The notes under the pieces: model-generated
What the model was told of the DNA's origin: nothing
Seen by the model: the letters and a program-made list of their open reading frames with translations, nothing else
The model's database searches: none
Made by a program: the position numbers and the translations under genes
Shown here: positions 25,916 to 35,512 of the stretch, in pieces
How the letters are laid out: every line of letters begins with the position of its first letter
How positions within the stretch are numbered: position 1 is the first letter of the stretch
Origin: Draconibacterium orientale
GTDB lineage: Bacteria > Bacteroidota > Bacteroidia > Bacteroidales > Prolixibacteraceae
Direction of reading: 5' to 3'
Length of the DNA stretch: 64,000 nt
NCBI RefSeq assembly: GCF_000626635.1
Contig: NZ_CP007451.1
Coordinates: forward strand, 5,066,501-5,130,500

Positions 25916-26719
25916 ATGGATTTATATTACAGAAAAACAGGCAGTGGATCGCCACTGGTAATTATACACGGGCTTTACGGATCGTCGGACAACTGGATGA
26001 ACATCTCGAAACGTTTGGCTGAAAAGCACACGGTTTATATGATCGACCAGCGAAACCACGGACGATCGGGATTTACCGAAACGCATACTTACAACGACAT
26101 GCGCGACGATCTGGCCGAGTTTTTTGAAAAGCACAACATCGAAAAAGCAACAATACTTGGCCACAGTATGGGCGGAAAAACAGCTATGTGGTTTGCTGCC
26201 GATTATCCCGAAAAGGTGGAGAAACTTGTTATTGCCGACATTGCCCCCAAAGATTATCTGCAACTAAAAGACGAAGGCCAGTTTTACCTGCATCAGAATA
26301 TTCTTCTGGCCATGCAGGATATTGATTTCTCGATGGTAAAATCGCGTAACGATGTGGATGATTTTCTGGCGGAAAAGATCGACGACGAACGAATCAGAAT
26401 GTTTCTGTTAAAAAATGTGGAGAAAAACAAAAATACCAAACAGTTTCAATGGCGCGTTAATGCCGAAGTGTTGTACGATTACCTGGAAGAAATTGTGAAC
26501 GGTGTAAATATTCACTGGCTCGACGACCGGATTCCGATAACCGCTTACCCGGTAATTTTTATCCGAGGCCTGCTTTCGAAATACATCCAGGACGAGGACA
26601 AAGAGCTGATAAAAGAAATTTACCCGGAAGCCCGGATTGTTGATATTCCCGATGCAGGGCACTGGCTGCACGCCGAACAACCACAAAAGTTTGCTGAAGC
26701 GGTGTTTTTGTGTTGCTAA
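25916..26719 (+). CDS. Alpha/beta-hydrolase (YbfF-like esterase)
   Basis: 267 residues. PLVIIHGLYGSSDNWMNISKRLAEKHTVYMIDQRNHGRS holds the oxyanion HG and the conserved NHGRS; the nucleophile is in LGHSMGGKTAMWFA, an Asp lies in the strand-6/7 area, and the His is in DAGHWLHAEQP. The order matches the small esterase/epoxide-hydrolase group whose E. coli member is YbfF. The chemical substrate is not known. It stands alone and is followed by repeat-rich intergenic DNA. Confidence 0.88.
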   Translation: MDLYYRKTGSGSPLVIIHGLYGSSDNWMNISKRLAEKHTVYMIDQRNHGRSGFTETHTYNDMRDDLAEFFEKHNIEKATILGHSMGGKTAMWFAADYPEKVEKLVIADIAPKDYLQLKDEGQFYLHQNILLAMQDIDFSMVKSRNDVDDFLAEKIDDERIRMFLLKNVEKNKNTKQFQWRVNAEVLYDYLEEIVNGVNIHWLDDRIPITAYPVIFIRGLLSKYIQDEDKELIKEIYPEARIVDIPDAGHWLHAEQPQKFAEAVFLCC

Positions 26720-27054
26720 CTTACAAGATTGAATCAGATTGAATCAGATTGATTATAGATTGAGGAAAATTGAAGGAGATTGAAGGAGATTGAAAAAATT
26801 GCCAAACTGACAAATTGTAAAATTGTATCTGAAACACTCAACTTCTCCGTGTTACTCTGTGTATGCTTTGTGTAACTCTGTGGTAAAGAATTCAGATTTT
26901 CTATAAACATGAAACAGATTCCTCCTCGTTCCACGTCGAAATGACAGCCAATCTCAACTTTTGCTCCCGACGCTGCGGTCGGGATTTCGTCAGGCAAAGC
27001 CCTCCTCAACTTTTGCCTTTTGCCTTTTGCCTTTCTACTTTTGCCTTGAAATAT
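26720..27054. repeat. Gene-free stretch of short tandem repeats
   Basis: Contains near-tandem decamers built on AGATTGAATC and AGATTGAAGG (about 26725-26800), a CTCTGTGT-type segment (about 26845-26885), a CCCGAC-GCTGC-GTCGGG hairpin (about 26967-26984) and heptamers TTTTGCC (about 27012-27050). The same three kinds of text recur at 44.7-44.9 kb. Confidence 0.7.
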
Positions 27055-28533
27055 TTACCGATTATACTTCTCGGTAGTTTCCTTCAAAAACTTCTTCTGC
27101 CCTGCTTTTAATTGTTTCCACTGAAAACGCCATTCCCAGTTTCCGTTTGGCGTTCCGGGCGTATTCATCCGCGATTTTTCGTCCAGCTCCAACACATCCT
27201 GCATGGGCAAAATTGCCGTATCGGCCACCGATGCCAAGGCCATTTCCATTAGTTGCTTTGCTGCATTCTCTTTTGAAACATACTTTTCCAGCAGTTCCTT
27301 TTCTTCCGCATCAACAGCATTCAGCCAGCCCAAAGTAGTGTTGTTATCGTGTGTACCTGAATAAACCACGTAGTTTCGTTCGTAGTTGTGAGGCAGATCT
27401 TTATTTGCCGCATCGGTGGTAAAAGCAAATTGCAGTACTTTCATTCCGGGCAGATTAAAACGCTCGCGCAAATGGTCAACTTCCGTTGTAATAATCCCCA
27501 AATCCTCAGCAATAAACGGCAAAACTCCGATCTGGCTTTTTATCAAACTCAGCATTTCGTAGCCGTGTGCCGGTAGCCATTTCCCGTTAATGGCAGTTTC
27601 CTCATCTGCCGCAACCGACCAAAACGATTCCAGTCCGCGAAAATGATCGATGCGCACCCGATTAAACATATTCAGGTTAAAATGCAGGCGTGCCATCCAC
27701 CAATCGTATTCACGCTCTTTCAGGCGCTGCCAGTCAAAAACCGGGTTGCCCCACAACTGGCCGGTTTCCGAGAAATAATCGGGTGGTACTCCACCCACTT
27801 CTGTCGGATTCAGCTCATCATCCAAAAGAAAAATATCGGTATTGGTCCAAACATCCGAGCTGTCGCCCGAAACGTAAAGCGGCACATCGCCAACAATCTG
27901 AATGCCTTTTTCGTTGGCATAATTTTTTAGCCGGTGCCACTGCCTGAAAAACATAAACTGCACAAATTTTTCGAAAGCAATCTGCTGCTCCAGTCTTTCT
28001 GAGAGACTTTTTAGAGCTTCCGGTTCCCTGAATTTTATTCCACGATCCCATTCACTCCAGTGCAAACCACCAAAATAGTTACGTGCTGAAATAAACAACG
28101 CATAGTCGTTTAACCACCAGCCGTGTTCATCTAAAAAGTGGAAATATTCATCGCGGAAACGATCAAATTTATTCTTTTGAAATTGCTGAAAAGCCTTTTT
28201 CAAGTGCACATTTTTCCATTCTGAAACTTTAGCGAATTCTACTTTTGATTTTTTGAAAACCGGTACCGTTTTTAAATCATCAACATTCAGCAGCTGCTCA
28301 TCCAAAAGTAGCTCCAAATCAATCAACATCGGATTTCCTGCAAAAGCAGAGTAGCACTGATAAGGTGAATTTCCTGCACCAACAGGCCCAAGCGGAAGTA
28401 TCTGCCAGAGTTTCTGACCGCTCTCCTTCAGGAAATCAACAAAGGCATACGCCTCTTTCCCCAATGTACCAACCCCCTCCTGCCCCGGAAGCGAAGTTAT
28501 ATGCAGCAGAATTCCACTTTTTCTAGTTGTCAT
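27055..28533 (-). CDS. malQ: 4-alpha-glucanotransferase (GH77, DPE1-type)
   Basis: 492 residues, the short DPE1-like form. Transfers alpha-1,4-glucan segments between maltodextrins. GILLHITSLPGQEGVGTLG, QILPLGPVGAGNSPYQCYSAFAGNP, the nucleophile region VRIDHFRGLESFW, IAEDLGIITTEV and YSGTHDNNTTLGW are intact. Its start overlaps the end of the upstream oxidoreductase by 11 bp, so they are translationally linked. Fits with the glycogen synthase at 14.5 kb. Confidence 0.95.
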   Translation of the reverse strand: MTTRKSGILLHITSLPGQEGVGTLGKEAYAFVDFLKESGQKLWQILPLGPVGAGNSPYQCYSAFAGNPMLIDLELLLDEQLLNVDDLKTVPVFKKSKVEFAKVSEWKNVHLKKAFQQFQKNKFDRFRDEYFHFLDEHGWWLNDYALFISARNYFGGLHWSEWDRGIKFREPEALKSLSERLEQQIAFEKFVQFMFFRQWHRLKNYANEKGIQIVGDVPLYVSGDSSDVWTNTDIFLLDDELNPTEVGGVPPDYFSETGQLWGNPVFDWQRLKEREYDWWMARLHFNLNMFNRVRIDHFRGLESFWSVAADEETAINGKWLPAHGYEMLSLIKSQIGVLPFIAEDLGIITTEVDHLRERFNLPGMKVLQFAFTTDAANKDLPHNYERNYVVYSGTHDNNTTLGWLNAVDAEEKELLEKYVSKENAAKQLMEMALASVADTAILPMQDVLELDEKSRMNTPGTPNGNWEWRFQWKQLKAGQKKFLKETTEKYNR

Positions 28534-29623
28534 CCTTAAAGTTTTCTCTGAATTGTTTTAAATGATCGGCAGTTTCGCGAACAATGCGCTGCACGGCCAG
28601 TCCGTGTTTTAAGTCGGCAATTGCCGCCTCCGCATCATCGCCGGTAAAAAACTGGTAATGCGCGTGTACCATCGAGCGCAACCATCCCGGTGGAACATGC
28701 CCCGAAGGAAAACTGGTAACCGGTTTGTAGTTGCTGCCAACCACCTGTTTCACCCACTGATCCGAACCTTCAATATAATATTCAAAATATTCAGGATTTT
28801 GCGATGAGTAACGAAATGCACCTTTTTCGGCATAAATCTCCAGCGACACCAAATCGCCGGAACCCGAGCTAATCCGACTTGCCGACATGTTTCCTACGGC
28901 ACCCGTTTTGGGTTCGTACAACGAAAGTGAACTAAACAAGTCGGATCCGGCCGGAACGCCATCAAAGTCGCCTGCCTGCAAACCACTTGTTATTTGCAGT
29001 TCCTCGCCCATAAAAGCCATTAAAAGGCTAATTCCGTGCGATCCCAGATCGGCCATTGCCCCACCATCAGGCGCAAGAGTTAAACGGGTAACACGTTTTT
29101 TGCGGTAGCTTTCCTGCAGGTAGTCGCCGTGATAATATTTCAGATCGAAATGAATGGGCTTCCCGATTTTTCCTGAACGCCAGAATTTTAATCCCTCACG
29201 CACCGATGATGTTTGCAAATACTGAAACCCGACCTGAATACGAACATCCTGACCGGCCGTTTGCAGTAATTCCTTCATTTTTTCTTCCTCTTCCAACGAA
29301 GAACAAACCGGTTTTTCCAGGTAAATATATTTTACATTTGGCATTTGCAGTGCCCTATTAAAATGCTCGAAATGCACTTTATTCGGCCCCAAAATAAATA
29401 CTGCTTCAATTTTATCGTTCTTTGCAAAATCCTCTACCGACTGTGCCTTTTCAAATCCCATTTGTTTGGCAAACGCTTCGCGACTTTCTGCTCTTGCCGA
29501 AGCGACCGACTCCAAAACAATTTCGGGAACTTCGTTATAATAAAACTTCAGGGCCTGAATCGCATAAACATGTGCCCGGGCAATTCCGCCTGCACCAATA
29601 AAACCTACGTGTATTTTTTGCAT
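28523..29623 (-). CDS. Gfo/Idh/MocA family oxidoreductase
   Basis: 366 residues from the ATG at 29623 (MQKIHVGFIGAGGIARAHVYAI); 29 extra upstream codons in the open frame are not protein-like and cross the terminator of the neighbouring gene. The N-terminal Rossmann fold binds NAD(P); IYLEKPVCSSLEEEEKM gives the conserved EKP lysine, and DLGSHGISLLMAFMG the catalytic-domain His. These enzymes oxidise or reduce sugars and related compounds. Substrate unknown; overlap with malQ suggests a sugar role (inference). Confidence 0.9.
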   Translation of the reverse strand: MQKIHVGFIGAGGIARAHVYAIQALKFYYNEVPEIVLESVASARAESREAFAKQMGFEKAQSVEDFAKNDKIEAVFILGPNKVHFEHFNRALQMPNVKYIYLEKPVCSSLEEEEKMKELLQTAGQDVRIQVGFQYLQTSSVREGLKFWRSGKIGKPIHFDLKYYHGDYLQESYRKKRVTRLTLAPDGGAMADLGSHGISLLMAFMGEELQITSGLQAGDFDGVPAGSDLFSSLSLYEPKTGAVGNMSASRISSGSGDLVSLEIYAEKGAFRYSSQNPEYFEYYIEGSDQWVKQVVGSNYKPVTSFPSGHVPPGWLRSMVHAHYQFFTGDDAEAAIADLKHGLAVQRIVRETADHLKQFRENFKDDN

Positions 29624-29685
29624 CTGCTCGCTTAATAATGTTTTGTCAAAAATAGTGTTTTGTGGAAAAGAATCCGTTCTATTTG

Positions 29686-29724
29686 AAAAACAAAGTGCCA
29701 CCTGAAACAACCAGGCAGCACTTT
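29686..29724 (-). terminator. Terminator after the S9 peptidase gene
   Basis: On the minus strand AAAGTGCTGCCTG pairs with CAGGTGGCACTTT with one wobble and a 7-base loop, followed by GTTTTTC. Confidence 0.75.
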
Positions 29725-29747
29725 TAATTCAATAATGTTTTACAGTC

Positions 29748-31832
29748 TTATTTCAACCACTTATCCAACCAGTTGAAAAATACACGCTGCCACAAAATGC
29801 CATTTTGCGGTTGCAGCACCCAGTGGTTCTCTTCCGGCAGGTATAACATTTGGGCCGGAACGCCACGCAAAACAGCTGCATTAAACGCTGCCATTCCCTG
29901 CTCCGCCGGCACACGGTAGTCCTTTTCACCCTGAACGATTAAAATTGGAGTATCCCAGTTTTGAACGTATTTATGTGGCGAGAATGAGTACGAACGCTGC
30001 GCTGCGGCATTGTCTTTATCCCAGTAAGCACCGCCGTAATCAAAGTTCACAAACCACATTTCTTCGGTTGTGGTGTACATGTGCTCGAAGTTAAAAATAC
30101 CATCGTGGGCAATAAATGCTTTAAAACGTTTTTCATGGTTTCCGGCCAGGTACATTACCGAAAAACCGCCGTAACTAGCCCCAACGGCACCCAGTTTTGT
30201 CTCGTCAACAAAAGGTTCTTTAGCCATTTCGTCGATGGCAGTCAGCAAATCTTTAATATTCTGACCGCCGTAGTCTTTCGATATTTGCTCGTTCCACTCT
30301 TGTCCGAAACCGGGTAAACCACGACGGTTTGGTGCCACAATAATATAATCGTTGGCAGCCATCATCTGAAAATTCCAGCGGTACGACCAAAACTGGCTAA
30401 CCGTTCCCTGCGGACCTCCCTGGTTGTAAAGCAGTGTCGGATATTTTTTGTTCGGATCGAAATGCGGCGGATAAATCACCCAAACAGCCATTTGTTTGCC
30501 GTCGGTGGTTTCCATCCAGCGTTTTTCCACTTTCCCCATGGTTAGCTGATCAAGAATACCTTTGTTTACTGTGGTTAACGCCTTGTCTTTTCCGTTGGCC
30601 GGATCAACTAAATAAAGCTCGGCCGGTTGCGACATGGATACTTTTTGCGCCAACAACTGGTTACCAACCGGAACAGCACTTTGGTAATTGTGAACCCCAT
30701 CGGTTAAACGCACAATCGAATTGTCGGCTAATTCCAGTTTATAAATCTCGTCGGTTGCATGAATATCGCTGATGAAATAGATTGATTTTGAGTCGGCACT
30801 CCAACTCAGAGAAGCCGCATTCTGATCGAAATTGGCCGAGTAATCTTTCTTTTCGCCGGTTTCCAGATCGGCAACAAACAAACGGTTTTTATCAGCTTCG
30901 TAACCATCGCGCTCCATACTTTCCCAGGCCAGGTATTTTCCGTCGGGCGAGTAAAACGGATTTTGATCGTAGCCCATCATTCCTTCGGTAAAATTGCTGG
31001 TTTCGCCACTTACCACATCATACAAGTAAATATCCGAATTGGTAGAAACAGCATATTCGCGACCCACTTTTTTCTTACAAACATAAGCCAGTGTTTTTGA
31101 ATCGGGACTCCAAACGATTTGTTCGGTTCCGCCAAAAGGTTTCATGGGCGAATCAAAACGTTCGCCGGCCATTATGTCTTTTCCTTCGCCTACCTTTCCA
31201 TCTGAATAGTCGGCAATAAAAATATGGTTATAAGTGTAATCGTGCCAGGTATCCCAGTGGCGGTACATAATATCGGTTTCCAGTCGCGCATTGGCTTTTG
31301 GCAAATCGGGGAAAAGATCGTGAATATCGTTATCGAGCTTAACGGTTTGCAGGTAATAAATTTTCGATAGATCCGGTGCATACTGAAACCCGAAAATTCC
31401 ACCTTCGATTTCAGAGACCTGTTGTTTATTACTGCCGTCAGGATTCATTTCCCACAACTGAACGCTGCCGGAAGCCGATGACAAATAACCGATCTTTTTG
31501 CCATCGGGGCGCCAAACCACATTGTATTCGTTACTGGCGGTGTTGGTAATATTTTTGGCTTCGCCCCCCGCAACCGGAATGGTGTAAATATCGCGGTACG
31601 ACTTATTCTCCTCAATATTGTAATAGGTTACCGTGTAAAGAACGGTAGAGCCATCGGGTGAGACCTGTGCTCCACCAAGCCGGCCAAACGACCACAAAAC
31701 TTCGGGAGTCATTACGTCTGAACTTAATTTCGGCGTTTCAGGCACATAGTTTTTAGCAACCTGCCCCGACTCCTTTTGCGTACAACTAACTATCGTCATA
31801 ACAATTAAAATAAAAAGTGCAATTTTCTTCAT
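29748..31832 (-). CDS. S9 family prolyl oligopeptidase-type peptidase, lipoprotein
   Basis: 694 residues from the ATG at 31832 (MKKIALFILIVMTIVSC, lipoprotein Cys17); a longer open frame to 31871 is rejected. The N-terminal half is a TolB/WD40-like propeller with repeated SPDG, RPDGK and SPDSK blades. The C-terminal hydrolase carries the serine in GAVGASYGGFSVMYL, Asp in IVQGEKDYRVP and His in EENHWVL. Such enzymes release dipeptides or acyl amino acids in the periplasm. Monocistronic by its terminator. Confidence 0.92.
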   Translation of the reverse strand: MKKIALFILIVMTIVSCTQKESGQVAKNYVPETPKLSSDVMTPEVLWSFGRLGGAQVSPDGSTVLYTVTYYNIEENKSYRDIYTIPVAGGEAKNITNTASNEYNVVWRPDGKKIGYLSSASGSVQLWEMNPDGSNKQQVSEIEGGIFGFQYAPDLSKIYYLQTVKLDNDIHDLFPDLPKANARLETDIMYRHWDTWHDYTYNHIFIADYSDGKVGEGKDIMAGERFDSPMKPFGGTEQIVWSPDSKTLAYVCKKKVGREYAVSTNSDIYLYDVVSGETSNFTEGMMGYDQNPFYSPDGKYLAWESMERDGYEADKNRLFVADLETGEKKDYSANFDQNAASLSWSADSKSIYFISDIHATDEIYKLELADNSIVRLTDGVHNYQSAVPVGNQLLAQKVSMSQPAELYLVDPANGKDKALTTVNKGILDQLTMGKVEKRWMETTDGKQMAVWVIYPPHFDPNKKYPTLLYNQGGPQGTVSQFWSYRWNFQMMAANDYIIVAPNRRGLPGFGQEWNEQISKDYGGQNIKDLLTAIDEMAKEPFVDETKLGAVGASYGGFSVMYLAGNHEKRFKAFIAHDGIFNFEHMYTTTEEMWFVNFDYGGAYWDKDNAAAQRSYSFSPHKYVQNWDTPILIVQGEKDYRVPAEQGMAAFNAAVLRGVPAQMLYLPEENHWVLQPQNGILWQRVFFNWLDKWLK

Positions 31833-32054
31833 TTTACTTTTTTGAAAAATTAGTGAATTCAAAATAAACACAATTAATGAGCTCGGGCAATAATTTTAAT
31901 ACAAAAACCATAATTACCGCTTCAAAAACAATGTAAATCCTGATTGGTTTGTTATTGCTGTTTGCGAATACAAAAGAGCAGCATATCGGAAGTGTCAGAT
32001 GGAAGACTACGTTCAAGTAACTTAATATTGCTTTTGCCCTATCGGGCCGATTTT

Positions 32055-32452
32055 ACTTTTTGTCTTGAGACAATAAGTAAACAAAAAACTCAAGGCTGCG
32101 CCCACTTCACTCGCAAAAGCTACGTGATGCTGGCTAAAATTCCTGAAACTCGTCGTACCTCCTCAAACATCAGTAATTTTTTACGCCATCACCACTTGTT
32201 TTCCGGCTCATTGGCCGAGGCCGACGCTACGAAGTATCTTTTGATATGCTTCCGACACATAAGTGGAACGGCCTCTTTTGGTTATTGCTTGGAATTGAAA
32301 TGAAACCTTAGAGAGAGCGGGAAGCTCCGAGGGAACGAGGAGATCACCCGTCCGATCTTTGGTTTTATGAAAATGGAGGGCAAAAGCCAAAAGCAGCCTT
32401 GATCTTTTTGCTTCGTTTTTGCATCAAAGCAAAAATGAAGGCCTCCGGCAGG
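32055..32452 (-). repeat. About 400-bp intergenic repeat, copy 2 (inverted relative to copy 1)
   Basis: Reverse-complement match to 16941-17339, including the inverted CAAGGCTGC / GCAGCCTTG ends. The two copies flank 14.7 kb in opposite orientation. The remaining parts of this 797-bp gap (31833-32054 and 32453-32534) show nothing recognisable. Confidence 0.75.
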
Positions 32453-32534
32453 AAATAAATACTTTACGATCATTTCACAGGTGCTTCCAAAATAGCTTAA
32501 TTGTTACTATTTCCTTGCAAAAGGAGAGAAAAAC

Positions 32535-32566
32535 AAAAGAAAAAGGCCACCCAATGATAGCCTTTT
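32535..32566 (-). terminator. Terminator after the head-GIN gene
   Basis: On the minus strand AAAAGGC, a 12-base loop and GCCTTTT are followed by a T-rich tract (TTCTTTTGTTTTTC). Confidence 0.7.
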
Positions 32567-32629
32567 AACCCAAAACCAAACCTAAGAAAATTTGTACCCT
32601 TTGTAGTAGTTAGGTACGAGTTGTATTTT

Positions 32630-33322
32630 TTAGTCTCTTTTTACGCTTCCCAACCCTTCAATATCGCGCGTAACTTTTGGATTTCCTTTGTAGCGAACTT
32701 TACCAACGCCTTCAATTTTAGCGTGCAGTGTTTCAACGGCATGTACCGATCCGGTTCCAACACCCTCAATTTCAAATCGGGCATCGTTCACGCGAAGATC
32801 TTCAGCATCAACGTGTCCGGCACCAGATAGTTTTACATCCAAACTCTCGGCCACTCCACTCAACTGAACCAGCACACCTCCTTCGCCAACCAACTCAATA
32901 TCATCGGCTTTCACTTCCAAATCAATCTTAGCACCACCTTCAACATGCACATATAAATTATTCAAATCGAGGTAACCATCGGTGCTCAAATTTAATCCGC
33001 CCTGTACTTTAATTTCATTCAGCTTTTTAAAAGTAACATACAAATGAATGCGCTCGTAATTAATAAAGTTTCGATCGACAACCACCCGCAGCTCATCGCC
33101 CCGGTTTTCAATATCCAGTTCATCCAACACATCGTTATCCGGAGTTTTTACCGTTAATGTACTTTGGTTTCCCTGCGACAAAAACACTTTGTAACTGCCT
33201 TCAAGGTAAATGGCCGAAAAATTGTCGAGATCAAACCGACGCGAATCCCAATCGGTATCGTTTTGTGCCGTAAGGTTTAACGCAAATAAAATTGATAAGC
33301 TGAACAGAAATAATGTTTTCAT
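32630..33322 (-). CDS. Head-GIN domain (DUF2807) secreted protein
   Basis: 230 residues with a signal peptide (MKTLFLFSLSILFALNLTAQN). The rest is a right-handed beta-solenoid of the DUF2807 type: DLDNFSAIYLEGSYKVFLSQGNQSTLTV, then repeating turns such as LVGEGGVLVQLSGVAESLDVKLSGAGHVDAEDL and GVGTGSVHAVETLHAKIEGVGKVRYKG. Family role is not established, though adhesion has been suggested. It shares its 5' leader with korA, a gene of quite different function. Confidence 0.85.
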   Translation of the reverse strand: MKTLFLFSLSILFALNLTAQNDTDWDSRRFDLDNFSAIYLEGSYKVFLSQGNQSTLTVKTPDNDVLDELDIENRGDELRVVVDRNFINYERIHLYVTFKKLNEIKVQGGLNLSTDGYLDLNNLYVHVEGGAKIDLEVKADDIELVGEGGVLVQLSGVAESLDVKLSGAGHVDAEDLRVNDARFEIEGVGTGSVHAVETLHAKIEGVGKVRYKGNPKVTRDIEGLGSVKRD

Positions 33323-33570
33323 CTCATTAAAATTGTTTATTTCATTTGTATTCGATGTAACTCTCGATGAATTTTAATTCTTCTTGCCTGCCTGCGAAAG
33401 GCAGGTTTGTGAACCTGAAGAATAAAAATTCATGTTCGTTTCATCTGTTTAAAATTTTTTGATTTCTGAATGTTCAAAAAATTTGAAGACATTCAGGAAC
33501 TCACATAAATTTTAATCATTCTTGTTTTTGAATTTAGAATGAAGAAAATTCATGTTCGTTTCATGACTTT
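33319..33570 (-). promoter_or_regulatory. 5' leader of the head-GIN gene: one full and one partial copy of the korA-type leader
   Basis: On the minus strand the full copy (33319-33467) has GAAATCAAA, AGATGAAACGA, a 17-bp arm ATGAATTTTTATTCTTC pairing with GAAGAATTAAAATTCAT, GAGTTACATCGAATAC and AATTTTAATGAGATGAAA with the start codon. Upstream a partial copy (about 33498-33565) repeats ATGAAACGAACATGAATTTT and TTAAAATTTATGTGAGTT. A third hairpin (CTGAATG ... CATTCAG, 33466-33497) lies between them. The remaining bases to 33680 are unexplained. Confidence 0.6.
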
Positions 33571-33680
33571 ATTTTTTAAAACGATTCAAAGGTAGAATCT
33601 TATACATTGATATTCGTACTTATTTCGATGAATACGTGATTTTTCAAGATAAATGGAAGATTTAAGAACAACTTCTGTTT

Positions 33681-34268
33681 TTAGTTTCGGGCATTTCTCA
33701 GCATAAAAATCAGTCCATAAAAGATTAAACCGGCAAGAACTAAAACCAGAAAAAAATCCATTAAAACAGTGGTCTGCGAAGAAATGAGCCGATAAAAAAT
33801 GTACGATACTCCAAGAACCGTTCCGCTCATTAAGCACCTTATAAAAAGTACATGAAATACTTTAATGAGTTGTGCTGAACAAAACAACCACAGCAATCCA
33901 AAAAGTAAGATCCCCGCTCCTTCCCACCTGCTTCCGTTTTTCATTTCTATTAAACCATAAACTACCGGAAGCACGGAACAAATGACCATACTGCGTGCAA
34001 TACTTCTTCTGATTTTTATTCGGTTTCGATCCTTTTTAATTTTTGGAAAAAGCGAAAACCGCATCTCGTGGCACCGGTATTCTTCAGAAAACAGATCCTG
34101 TTCCGAATGAATGATGCCGCGTTTCAGGGCTTCCTGAATGGCCAGCTTTGCTGCTTCCGGCTGATAATGGTCGCGCATTTTCAGCACCTCAATTAATTGT
34201 TCGTCGGAATAGTTCGGAATATCTTCCCGGAAATCAAGCTCTCGTTTCGAATATCTTTTCTGCCACAT
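33681..34268 (-). CDS. Hypothetical membrane protein
   Basis: 195 residues from the ATG at 34268 (MWQKRYSKRELDFREDIPNYSDEQL). I do not recognise the family. The N-terminal 90 residues are charged, with YSDEQLIEVLKMRDHYQPEAAKLAIQEALKRGII resembling a short helical motif often found before membrane parts in Bacteroidota proteins. Four hydrophobic segments follow (SMVICSVLPVVYGL, GAGILLFGLLWLFCSAQLIKV, LMSGTVLGVSYIFYRLI, FFLVLVLAGLIFYGLIFML). It is transcribed away from yqhD. Confidence 0.65.
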   Translation of the reverse strand: MWQKRYSKRELDFREDIPNYSDEQLIEVLKMRDHYQPEAAKLAIQEALKRGIIHSEQDLFSEEYRCHEMRFSLFPKIKKDRNRIKIRRSIARSMVICSVLPVVYGLIEMKNGSRWEGAGILLFGLLWLFCSAQLIKVFHVLFIRCLMSGTVLGVSYIFYRLISSQTTVLMDFFLVLVLAGLIFYGLIFMLRNARN

Positions 34269-34339
34269 TTTATATCTTTGAACAACAAACAGGCACACCC
34301 TGTTTCAGATGACAGTTGAAATAACCAAAAATAAATTTC

Positions 34340-35493
34340 ATGTACAATTTTGAATTCAAAAATCCGGTTAAAATTCTTTTTGGAAAAGAATCAATTTCGA
34401 AACTTGCCGGTGAAATTCCGGCTGATGCGAACATTTTAATGATTTACGGTGGCGGAAGCATAAAACGCACCGGAGTTTACAACCAGGTAATGGCAGCATT
34501 AAAAGGTTGCACGGTTGCAGAGTTTAGCGGAATTGAGGCGAACCCGCATTACGAAACCTGTATGAAAGCCGTTGATGTTGTAAAAGAAAAAATATTGATT
34601 TTCTGCTGGCAGTTGGTGGAGGTTCGGTGCTCGATGCCACCAAATTTATTGCAGCTGCTGCCTTATATGAAAATGGCGATCCGTGGGATATTCTTGCAGC
34701 TGGCGTATCCGTTGAAAAAGCCTTGCCACTGGGAGCTGTTTTAACGCTGCCGGCAACAGGATCGGAGATGAACGGGAATTCTGTAATTACCCGTGCCGAA
34801 AGACAAGAGAAAAAGGCTTTTGGTTCGCCGCTGGTAATGCCGCAGTTTTCGGTGCTCGATCCGGAATGTGTGTTTACCTTACCCGACCGTCAGGTAGCCA
34901 ACGGCGTTGTTGATGCTTTTATACACGTAATGGAGCAATACCTGACTTTTAAAGTAAATTCGCCGCTTCAGGACAGGCTGGCAGAAAGTATTCTGACCAC
35001 ACTTATTGAAGAAGGTCCGAAGGTTTTGGCCGACCGTAAAAACTACGACGCGGCAGCCAACTTTATGTGGTGCGCAACAATGGCATTGAACGGAATGATT
35101 GCCGTTGGTGTTCCGCAAGACTGGTCGACACACGTTATAGGCCACGAACTGACTGCTTTCCACGGAATCGACCACGGACGAACACTGGCCATTGTATTGC
35201 CAGGTGTAATGAATATTAAACGCGCCAATAAAAAAGACAAGATTTTACAATATGGCGAACGCATTTGGGGAATTACAGAAGGAAATGAGGAGGAAAGAAT
35301 TGACGCCGTTATTGCACGAACAGTTGAGTTCTTCGAATCGTTAGGCGTACCATGCCGCCTATCGGATTACGATGTACCTGAAAGCACCATCGCTAAAATT
35401 GTTGACCGCTTTAAACAAAGCGAAGCAAAACTGGGCGAGAAGCAGGATATGGATTATGTTGAGATTGAAAAGATTTTAAGAGACCGGTTGTAA
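34340..35493 (+). pseudogene. yqhD: YqhD-like NADPH-dependent alcohol/aldehyde dehydrogenase, frameshifted
   Basis: Two overlapping frames together follow E. coli YqhD end to end: MYNFEFKNPVKILFGKESISKLAGEIP up to AVDVVKEK in frame 1, then IDFLLAVGGGSVLDATKFIAAAALYENGDPWDIL to the end in another frame. The break lies at an A6 run (34587-34592); one more A would restore a 384-residue enzyme with the cofactor GGGS, the NADPH-side TLPATGSEMN and the metal ligands (DAFIHVMEQY, GHELTAFHGIDHG). The rest is free of damage, so this is either a recent loss or a base missed in assembly. Confidence 0.75.
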
Positions 35494-35512
35494 TATCTCT
35501 ATCAGATAATAA

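Noticed and set aside
34587-34592. Programmed -1 frameshift in yqhD
   Set aside because: The A6 run has no matching slippery heptamer for both tRNAs, and YqhD is not known to be frameshifted.
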